From the NCBI RefSeq assembly GCF_008806375.1, contig NZ_WAAT01000050.1, positions 314,941-378,940 of the forward strand: a stretch of 64,000 bases of DNA, written 5' to 3'. This DNA comes from Pseudotamlana haliotis. GTDB taxonomy: Bacteria > Bacteroidota > Bacteroidia > Flavobacteriales > Flavobacteriaceae. The notes beneath the pieces are model-generated. The model was not told the DNA's origin. It made no database searches and was given only the letters and a program-made list of their open reading frames with translations. Of the stretch, positions 58,501 to 64,000 are shown piece after piece. Position numbers and translations under genes: made by a program. The first letter of the stretch is position 1; the number at the start of each line of letters is the position of its first letter.

Positions 58501-58667
58501 GCTCTATTATAATGACGTCTTTTGGTGTGAACTATTATTTGTCAGGATTACATAGTTACGCCGCTGGAGATCCATTGCCTATTCCTAATTTTATTTATGT
58601 ATTAGTCGTTGTGGTGGTTCTGGTTTCAGTTTGGGCTTATTTTAGGTATAATAAATTTAAGAATTAG
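55536..58667 (+). CDS. Fused ResB-CcsA cytochrome c maturation protein (CcsBA/NrfI-like)
   Basis: A 1043-residue polytopic membrane protein that exports heme and attaches it to apocytochrome c (system II). The N-terminal part is ResB-like (TM helices at about 10-30, 45-65, 75-95, a long periplasmic domain, and another helix near 435-455). The C-terminal about 320 residues are CcsA-like, with the tryptophan-rich WWD-type heme-binding segment WGRYWAWDPKETWAL around residue 942 and flanking His-bearing helices. Gene order nrfH-nrfA-fused CcsBA parallels the nrfHAI arrangement known from Wolinella, where NrfI is needed for the CxxCK heme. Confidence 0.9.
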   Translation: MNKIYRLFASPVLAVILLFVFAISMATATFVENDFGTATAWKMIYDTWWFEVVMLGLGLCFVMNIYKYKLWRLEKWPLLMFHLAFIIILLGAGITRYASYGGIMRIREGASSNMIISSDNYLHVHLSSGSENKTLRKKINFSPLSNNNFELNTDFIGKKVSVSYNEFIADAVPEIVDGDPDGKPFIQMVVSAGNGRETVFLEKGEVEAIGQHQHKIGFEVEQEGVINIEEEGGAFQIISPRNLSTFVMATETAGTIVKDSLYTMSLRTLYRDGDASFVPLSYHPKAKIGLVSVSEKPKDNDEQKDDALLVDVQVAENTETATLLYREGFLPTTHDVEVGSVKVTLSYGAEPITTPFSIKLNDFQLERYPGSTSPSAYASEVSVIDGEDVIPYRIYMNNVLDYEGYRFFQASYDTDELGTVLAVNHDALGTNITYLGYFLMTIGMFFTLFSKNSRFTLINRKLKKLKLKTAAVIITFLCSSMFSFSQNIAPEITIQRIEQLRVDEQHAEMFGRLMVQDLDGRIKPMNTLASEFLRKLTRKPYFLFTQNDEQVKFNANQAFLAMQSASNIWQFVPLIKVDDEKGGKLFSNLEISEDGLVSFVGLLDENGKYLLGEVVEEANKKKPAERNEFDKEVIKVDERFNILYNVFAGNYLKVFPNSNDDNNKWHSQTHDFSDFPEEDGQFAQKIIPTYYNNVNKKDWVAASENLEYIKTFQDILGKEIIPSRKRVEAELWYNELNLNFWLFQVYFTLGLVLLVLALFKIFTKKRLIDVLWDISVLLTLVSFLAFTGNIILRSYVAQHAPWSNGYEMLVFVSWVLLLCGLLSFRKSDFALPLATLFSGALLFVSYLDWLSPEITNLMPVLKSYWLKIHVATIVSSYAPLALSAVLGFMALILMIFKTEKTKKAIDIRIKELTYINEISMTIGLFVLAVGTFLGGIWANESWGRYWAWDPKETWALISIIVYTIVLHLRLIPVLKSNYILNTASVFAFGSIIMTSFGVNYYLSGLHSYAAGDPLPIPNFIYVLVVVVVLVSVWAYFRYNKFKN

Positions 58668-58778
58668 AAATAGAACATTTATAAACGTTGTTCGTCTGTA
58701 ATTATTGTGATTTAATCGAAAATATTTAATTAAAGGCACAAAATTCGCAAAAAAGCGTAAAAAAAATCGACAAAACGC

Positions 58779-58808
58779 TTGTTAATTTCGGTTAATTACA
58801 TAAATTTG
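58779..58808 (+). promoter_or_regulatory. Promoter of the small secreted protein gene
   Basis: TTG (58779-58781), 19-base spacer, TAAATTTG (58801-58808), close to the start codon at 58834. Full consensus match. Confidence 0.65.
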
Positions 58809-58833
58809 TCGAACTAACCCTAAAATCTTACAC

Positions 58834-59277
58834 ATGAAAATAAAATTATTTTTATTAGTTTTTTGTCTCTCACTTGTTTCAAGCATAGGTTTCGCACAGA
58901 AAGATGGTGCAAAAAGTATCATTAGTGATAAAGTTAAGATAAAGAAATATCATACTATTGATGAGCTTGAGCGTATGCCGAAGGGTGAGGTTTTAGCACT
59001 TTATAGAGAAAGAAATACGGTGTTGACTAGAATATTACCATATATTGCTTTAGCAACTAAACCAGGAGTTACAATGGTTACTATAGGTATTCCTACAAAC
59101 AGTGATAATATTAAGGCCTTAGATACTCAACATGAAGCTGCGGATGAATATGTAAATAGTACTACTTTTTTCTTGAATGAATATTTACCATATGCAGATA
59201 CAAGAAATATTATATCAGGTATCTTATTTTACGAGGAAATTATGAAGTCACTACATACATTTAATGAATATCGTTAA
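58834..59277 (+). CDS. Small secreted protein of unknown function
   Basis: A 147-residue product with a clear signal peptide (hydrophobic stretch then GFAQK). The mature 125-residue region is mostly helical and lacks Cys; it contains a conserved-looking HTIDELERMPKGEVLALYRERN segment and a C-terminal helical pair. I do not recognise a family. It has its own promoter and terminator, indicating an independent expressed unit. Confidence 0.75.
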   Translation: MKIKLFLLVFCLSLVSSIGFAQKDGAKSIISDKVKIKKYHTIDELERMPKGEVLALYRERNTVLTRILPYIALATKPGVTMVTIGIPTNSDNIKALDTQHEAADEYVNSTTFFLNEYLPYADTRNIISGILFYEEIMKSLHTFNEYR

Positions 59278-59315
59278 CGTGATGTAGTACTTATATATTA
59301 TAAATGCAAAATTTG

Positions 59316-59371
59316 ATGCTAACAAAATGTTTTAAACAGTAAGTGTTTATAATGTTTGTTAGCATTTTTTT
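59316..59371 (+). terminator. Terminator after the small secreted protein gene
   Basis: ATGCTAACAAA (59316-59326) pairs perfectly with TTTGTTAGCAT (59355-59365), followed by T7. The 28-base loop contains a further TGTTT/AAACA mini-stem. Confidence 0.85.
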
Positions 59372-59562
59372 TATTAAAAATTACTTCTTGAGCTTGTTAA
59401 TCGAATTGTAATAATTTAACTAAGTTCGATTAGTAATTCTGATTTTTTTTATAAGATTGAGCTTTTGAATGAGTTATTAAGAAAATCTCAATTTTTATTT
59501 GTGTATTTCATCGATAGAATATCTGTACAAAAGCCCTTATTTTGTGTATTTAGTCGAAATAA

Positions 59563-59593
59563 TTGGTATTTCGTGGATTTTTTGTTAAATTTG
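59563..59593 (+). promoter_or_regulatory. Promoter upstream of the beta-helix protein gene
   Basis: TTG (59563-59565), 20-base spacer, TAAATTTG (59586-59593), 56 bp before the start at 59650. The remainder of the 372-bp intergenic region (59278-59649) holds only the preceding terminator and AT-rich sequence. Confidence 0.55.
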
Positions 59594-59649
59594 ATTAATA
59601 AATCATTTGAAAGCTTTACTTTAGGTTCTAACCCCCAAATCGATTAACT

Positions 59650-60966
59650 ATGAAGAAAATTACACTTACTGTTTTCATATTCCTATTTGCGCTAGCAAAT
59701 GTTGTTGCTCAACAAGAGAAAGGAATTATAGGAAAGGATAACTGGCTTAATAATTGGACAGATTTCCAATCAAATAGTCAATCTGAACATATTGAACCGA
59801 CACAAATCTTAACTGGAAATATTACTGAAGATACTCGATTGGTAAAGAGACATGTGTATTTATTAGTAGGGAGTATTTTTGTAACTAATAATGCAGTTTT
59901 AACTATTGAACCAGGAACAGTGATTATTGGAGATTACGAGAGTAAGGCTTCTTTAACTATTGCTAAAGGTGCTAGCATTGTTGCTAATGGGTTAGAAACG
60001 GATCCTATTATATTTACTTCTAACAGACGCGTTAAGAAAGCAGGTGACTGGGGAGGAATTATTGTTCTTGGTGACGCTGCAACTAATAGATTTGGAAACG
60101 GATCAGTTTCTCCATTTTATACGCGACTGGCTTCAGAAAATTATGCTTTTACTAATTTTGGAGGGGAAAATCCAAATTCTAATTCTGGTTTGTTAAAGTA
60201 TGTGCGTATTGAATATGCTGGGAGTCGAGTGAGTTCAGGTTTATATTTTAATGGTTTGTTATTAGCTGGTGTTGGCCGTGAAACTGTTTTAGAGAATGTA
60301 ATGGTTAGTAATTCTGGTGGGAATTCAATTGAAGTATGGGGTGGAAAGGTTAACTTAAACAAGTTTGTTTCGTACAAATCAAGTAAAAGCGATTATAAAT
60401 TTAATTATGGTGCGCAAGCTGAATTGATTAATTCATTAGCTGTAAGATCTCCATATGTATCAAGTAGTAGTGGAGCCAGAAGTTTAGAGGTTGTTGCTTA
60501 TAGTCAGAGAGAAGATATTGATTTTTCAAAACCATCAACGTCTGTAAAAGCTCAAAACATTACGGTTCTTAATGCTTCTAAAGATTTAAGAGAAGACATT
60601 AGAATGGGGCTTGTTAAAGAAGGTGTTTATGTTGGGGAACATGCATCACTTGCTATGAATAAAAGTGTGATCTCTGGATTTAATCCAGCAGTTATTTTTG
60701 AAAGTAAAATTCGAATTAACCAAGAGAGCTTAGATAAAATTAAATTTACAAATATGTATTTCAATAACTGTAATGGAAACATTTTTGTTGAAAATAGCTC
60801 GAATAATGAGGACTTAGAAAATTGGTATGGAAACCATGCTTTCTTTAATGTTTATTCTAAAGGGCATGATGCAGAAACATTTATTGAAATAAATAATCCA
60901 AGAAGACCAGATTATAGATTGCGTATCAATAAAATTATTGCGTCAAACGAAGCTGATTCAAATTAA
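59650..60966 (+). CDS. Secreted beta-helix-like protein
   Basis: A 438-residue protein with a signal peptide (ending VVAQQ). From about residue 50 it shows short hydrophobic repeats with Asn and Gly turns (ILTGNITEDTRLV, VTNNAVLTIEPGTVIIGDYES, GDWGGIIVLGDAATNRFGNG, LLKYVRIEYAG, VLENVMVSNSGGNSIEV), the pattern of a right-handed beta-helix. The parts GDWGGIIVLG and KYVRIEYAG are typical of a family of Bacteroidota exported proteins of unknown role. No C-terminal T9SS sorting domain was seen. Confidence 0.7.
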   Translation: MKKITLTVFIFLFALANVVAQQEKGIIGKDNWLNNWTDFQSNSQSEHIEPTQILTGNITEDTRLVKRHVYLLVGSIFVTNNAVLTIEPGTVIIGDYESKASLTIAKGASIVANGLETDPIIFTSNRRVKKAGDWGGIIVLGDAATNRFGNGSVSPFYTRLASENYAFTNFGGENPNSNSGLLKYVRIEYAGSRVSSGLYFNGLLLAGVGRETVLENVMVSNSGGNSIEVWGGKVNLNKFVSYKSSKSDYKFNYGAQAELINSLAVRSPYVSSSSGARSLEVVAYSQREDIDFSKPSTSVKAQNITVLNASKDLREDIRMGLVKEGVYVGEHASLAMNKSVISGFNPAVIFESKIRINQESLDKIKFTNMYFNNCNGNIFVENSSNNEDLENWYGNHAFFNVYSKGHDAETFIEINNPRRPDYRLRINKIIASNEADSN

Positions 60967-61069
60967 AAAAAAGAAATACTTTATATTTATTCATATATTA
61001 AGGTAATAATAGATTACAAACTAACTAACCCCAAATCATTCTACATATTTATCTGAAACTTATACTTTT

Positions 61070-61113
61070 CATTATATAATTTGTTACTGTTAGCGGTGAC
61101 GAATTATATAATG
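61070..61113 (+). promoter_or_regulatory. Long RNA-type hairpin upstream of the gliding-type protein gene
   Basis: Arms CATTATATAATT (61070-61081) and AATTATATAATG (61102-61113) are perfectly complementary. The interior GTTACTG/CGGTGAC continues the stem with G-U wobbles, giving about 20 bp around a TTAG loop. The wobbles suggest selection on RNA, not DNA. No T-run follows, so it is not a normal terminator. It lies 73 bp before the start codon at 61187. Confidence 0.55.
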
Positions 61114-61186
61114 TTTAGGTTATTATTATTCCTCCTCAAATAATAACTATAAGATGCTTAGGACTTCGAATGTGGGAAATTTTCAG

Positions 61187-62656
61187 ATGAAAAACTTTAC
61201 GCTTATACATATTATTGCTTTTTTTCTCTTTATTTTTTCGAATACAGTACAGGGGCAAATAGTTATAACAAAACCTAATTTAGTCAGATTTACTCAAGCC
61301 TGTGCTAGTGATAGTTTTAATTCTTATAGTGTAACTTTTTCTTTCTCGCCTGATACTGGTATCAGTGCTTCCAATCAATTTATTTTAGAACTTTCTGATG
61401 CAGATGGTAGTTTTGCTAATGCCGAAGTAGTCTATACTTCAGGGGAAGGTGAAATTGTGACCACGCCTGCAACGATAACCTTTGCCGTTCCAGAAACAGT
61501 TTCTGGAGAGTCTTATAAAGTAAGAGTAAAGAGTACCTCGCCTTCAGCAACAAGCTCAGGATCTAATGCGTTTCCTGCATATTATAAACTTCAAGATAGT
61601 CCATTTACTATTAATAATTTGGTGGAAACGGCTAATTTTTGTTCAGGAGGAAGCTACCTTTTAACTATTGATGATCCAGGAGATGAAAATAATGATTCAC
61701 CATTACAATACCCTTCTTTAACCTATAATTGGTTTCGCGAAACAAGTGCTACAACTAAAGAGTTTGTTGCTAATGGTGCTAGTTTAGCAGTATCTACTCC
61801 AGGGAAATATTTTGTAGAAACGAATTATGGCACTTGTACATCAAATTCTTATTCAAATAGAGTTACCGTATATGAAATATCAACTGGTGTCGTGGTGACT
61901 GTAAATTCTAGTTTGGGAAATCCATATTGCATGAGTGATGGACCAACGACCTTGACATCTACAGAAGGAGATGCATACCAATGGAGTAAAGACGGGGAAC
62001 TGATTGACGGTGCTACCGAGCAAACATATACAACAAACGATTCTGGTGAATATTCAGTAAATGTTGATTTAGGAAGTTGTACGACTTCAGCTTCTATTCT
62101 TTTAGATAATTCTGGGTTTTCAAGCAGTATTGATGGCGTAGATTTAGATGAAGATAATGTTTTGGAAGATGACGATTCTTTATTGGCAACGATAACGACA
62201 GACGCTACAAACCCTTCTTACGCTTGGTATAGAAATGATGTTCAACTTTCAGATGAAACTAGTAATAGTTTAGAGATTGATGAATTTGGAAGTTATAGAG
62301 CAGTGGTGTCTCAGCCGTCTTCTACAGGAGGTTGTATCGCTTCAAATGAGTTTGTTTTTACCGTTTCTGGTGGGGATGATTACTTTCCAGATGTTGCTGA
62401 AATACCAAATATTGTAAGTCCTAATGGTGATGGTATAAACGATACATGGATTATTCCTAAAGAATATGTTGCAGGTACTAATACAGAAGTGCTTATTATT
62501 AGCGCTCAGGGTAAAACAGTTTTGCAAACAACAGATTATTTGAATAATTGGCCAGAAGATGCTATTAATTTTGAAAATGTGAACCCAGTATATTACTATA
62601 TAATAACCCCTTCTCAAGGGAGTGTTCGAAAAGGGTCAATAACAGTAATAAAATAA
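61187..62656 (+). CDS. T9SS-exported protein with gliding-type (type B) C-terminal domain
   Basis: A 489-residue secreted protein. The start at 61187 gives a standard signal peptide (MKNFTLIHIIAFFLF ... VQGQ); an upstream in-frame ATG at 61154 would add 11 non-signal residues. The body contains Ig-like modules with Cys pairs (YNWFRETSAT; YQWSKDGELIDGATEQTYT; YAWYRNDVQLSDE). The last about 85 residues form the gliding-motility/CHU_C-type sorting domain (IPNIVSPNGDGINDTWIIP), which directs type B substrates through the T9SS. The PorP/SprF-like gene starts 1 bp later, the standard partner for such substrates. Confidence 0.88.
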   Translation: MKNFTLIHIIAFFLFIFSNTVQGQIVITKPNLVRFTQACASDSFNSYSVTFSFSPDTGISASNQFILELSDADGSFANAEVVYTSGEGEIVTTPATITFAVPETVSGESYKVRVKSTSPSATSSGSNAFPAYYKLQDSPFTINNLVETANFCSGGSYLLTIDDPGDENNDSPLQYPSLTYNWFRETSATTKEFVANGASLAVSTPGKYFVETNYGTCTSNSYSNRVTVYEISTGVVVTVNSSLGNPYCMSDGPTTLTSTEGDAYQWSKDGELIDGATEQTYTTNDSGEYSVNVDLGSCTTSASILLDNSGFSSSIDGVDLDEDNVLEDDDSLLATITTDATNPSYAWYRNDVQLSDETSNSLEIDEFGSYRAVVSQPSSTGGCIASNEFVFTVSGGDDYFPDVAEIPNIVSPNGDGINDTWIIPKEYVAGTNTEVLIISAQGKTVLQTTDYLNNWPEDAINFENVNPVYYYIITPSQGSVRKGSITVIK

Positions 62657-62657
62657 C

Positions 62658-64000
62658 ATGAAAAAATATTTACTTTATATTCTGTTGTTTTTAAGTGTTA
62701 GCTATCAGTCTGTTGCTCAGGATGATGGTGTTGTTGCATTGAATATTCCTGTTAGGAATTCATTAAAATTTAATAGAACATTTATAAACCCTACTTTCAG
62801 TTTTGTGAGGGAAGGACATCGTTATATTTCTTTCAACAATAAAAGAGAGTGGACACAATTTGAAAATGCGCCTCAAACGTATTTATTTGGCTATTCTGGG
62901 CGTTTTAGAGAAAGTATTGGGGCTGGTGTTAGTTTATTTCAGCAAAATTACGGTGCTTTAACAACGTTTGGAGGAATGGCCAACTTCGCCTATAATGTCG
63001 TTGTTAACCGTTCTGGCAACTTAACTTTTGGTATGAATCTTGGTTTTTATAGAAGCGGGGTTAATGATGGAGCCATTATTAGTAATACTCCAGACCCAGC
63101 TTTAGATAACATACCTTCTAATTCTATTATTACAATTAACCCAGGTATTAATTACGGTACTGAGTTTTTTGATTTTGGAGTCTCATTAAATAATATTGTA
63201 GCTTATAATTTAACTTCTACAGCTATGGTTGCTGATAATGCAGAACAAGGCATTCAAGTACATGGTATGTACACCGGCTATATAAGTTCTTTTGGATATT
63301 TTAGAGATAGTAGATTTTCTGCTCTAGTACGTTCAGAGTTTAAAAAAGAACAAACTATATTTTCAGGTTTGGTGATGCTTACTGTGCCTAAAGGTTTTTG
63401 GGGGCAGGCGGGTTACAATTCTTTTTACGGTTTTTCTGTAGGAGCAGGTTTAAACATTACGCCTCAAATTGCACTTGAATATAATTATGAAATGGCTATG
63501 GGGGATATTTCTCCTTTAGGAAATTCACACGATTTCACTATAGCTTATAGGTTTAAATCTAAAGAACGTTACGATTATTTTGGAGATGAAGAAGAAGATG
63601 GTCTGTTTATTTCTGATTCTAAAAAGAATAAGTCAAGGAAAGTTACCGTTAGTGAAACACCTAAAGATCTGCCAAGAAAATCTGATACTTTAGAAAAGCA
63701 ACGAGCAGCCGAAGCCGCGGCCGCCGCAGCTCGAGCTGAAGAAAAGCGTGCATCGGAAGCAGCAGCGCTAAACGGAGTAACTGAAGCAGAACGTTTAGCA
63801 GAAAAACAGGAAGCCGATCGTATAGCTCATGAAGCTGAGGCAGAGGCCGAACGCCTTAGAAAAGAGCAAGAAGCTATTGTTGCAGCAGAATCAGAACGCT
63901 TAAGACAGGAAGAAGAAGCGCGTCAAGCAGAAGCTGCTAGAGTACAGGCTGAACAGGATGCCGCAGCAGCTTTAGCAGAATCAGAACGTTTAAGACAAGA
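62658..64000 (+). CDS. PorP/SprF-like T9SS membrane protein with long coiled tail, 3' truncated by window
   Basis: The frame is open from the ATG at 62658 to the window edge. A signal peptide (ending SVAQD) precedes a beta-barrel region of about 290 residues of PorP/SprF type (NPTFSFVREG, FGYSGRFRESIGAGVSLFQQNYG, KGFWGQAGYNSFYGFSVGAG, IALEYNYEMAMGD). SprF-like proteins are needed for export of the paired type B substrate, here the preceding gene. After residue about 340 the protein changes to a highly charged Ala/Glu/Arg repeat (AESERLRQE recurs), a long coiled-coil not usual for PorP/SprF; an OmpA-type domain may follow beyond the window. Confidence 0.85.
   Translation, partial: MKKYLLYILLFLSVSYQSVAQDDGVVALNIPVRNSLKFNRTFINPTFSFVREGHRYISFNNKREWTQFENAPQTYLFGYSGRFRESIGAGVSLFQQNYGALTTFGGMANFAYNVVVNRSGNLTFGMNLGFYRSGVNDGAIISNTPDPALDNIPSNSIITINPGINYGTEFFDFGVSLNNIVAYNLTSTAMVADNAEQGIQVHGMYTGYISSFGYFRDSRFSALVRSEFKKEQTIFSGLVMLTVPKGFWGQAGYNSFYGFSVGAGLNITPQIALEYNYEMAMGDISPLGNSHDFTIAYRFKSKERYDYFGDEEEDGLFISDSKKNKSRKVTVSETPKDLPRKSDTLEKQRAAEAAAAAARAEEKRASEAAALNGVTEAERLAEKQEADRIAHEAEAEAERLRKEQEAIVAAESERLRQEEEARQAEAARVQAEQDAAAALAESERLRQ

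Noticed and set aside
59465..59647. 60-codon plus-strand ORF before the beta-helix protein gene
   Set aside because: It spans the predicted promoter of the next gene and has the aromatic-rich composition of translated AT-rich spacer.

Overview
The window is chromosomal DNA from a low-GC member of the Bacteroidota, almost certainly family Flavobacteriaceae. Evidence: type IX secretion (T9SS) signals (PorP/SprF, gliding-type and type A C-terminal sorting domains), Bacteroidota promoters of the form TTG-N17-20-TAnnTTTG, a hybrid two-component system, a Bacteroidota-type RNA polymerase omega subunit, a TonB receptor paired with a DUF5689 lipoprotein, and a subtype iii type VI secretion system (T6SS). 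Species cannot be named from the sequence. No tRNA, rRNA, CRISPR, insertion sequence or prophage was seen.

Layout. 1-11.8 kb is a dense housekeeping block on the plus strand: dapA (partial), bamD-rpoZ-coaBC-DUF4835-recN, fabI, then glycosyltransferase-YbbR-coaE and an RprX/RprY-like two-component pair. 12.3-16.2 kb is a large orphan hybrid sensor/regulator on the minus strand. 16.3-32.1 kb holds a PIF1-like helicase, DinB-like protein, murQ, monomeric icd, rplS, an RluA-type pseudouridine synthase, panB, sdaA and a 1284-residue T9SS-exported lamin-tail protein. The intergenic regions near rplS and panB hold two copies of a structured RNA-like element (one per strand), a direct repeat of about 200 bp and a perfect 15-bp palindrome.

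32.3-52.9 kb is the accessory core, a T6SS locus. hcp-tssB-tssC and then tssE-tssF-PKD protein-tssK-tssO-vgrG run on the plus strand. clpV diverges from hcp and is followed closely, on its own strand, by a TonB receptor and a DUF5689 lipoprotein. The most unusual gene is at 32340-33881, 10 kb from the canonical sheath genes. It encodes one polypeptide made of an essentially complete TssB followed by a TssC lacking about its first 65 residues. The canonical tssB and tssC are both intact elsewhere in the window, so this is a second, single-chain sheath subunit. A TetR-like regulator and an ABC1/AarF kinase lie between it and the rest. tssG, tssN, tssQ, tssR, a PAAR protein and effector/immunity genes are not visible here.

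53.2-58.7 kb is a nitrite ammonification module: nrfH, nrfA (with the diagnostic CxxCK heme site) and a fused ResB/CcsA cytochrome c maturation protein. 58.8-64 kb is a set of exported proteins ending in a gliding-type C-terminal-domain protein and a PorP/SprF-like protein with a long Ala/Glu/Arg-rich coiled tail that runs off the window.
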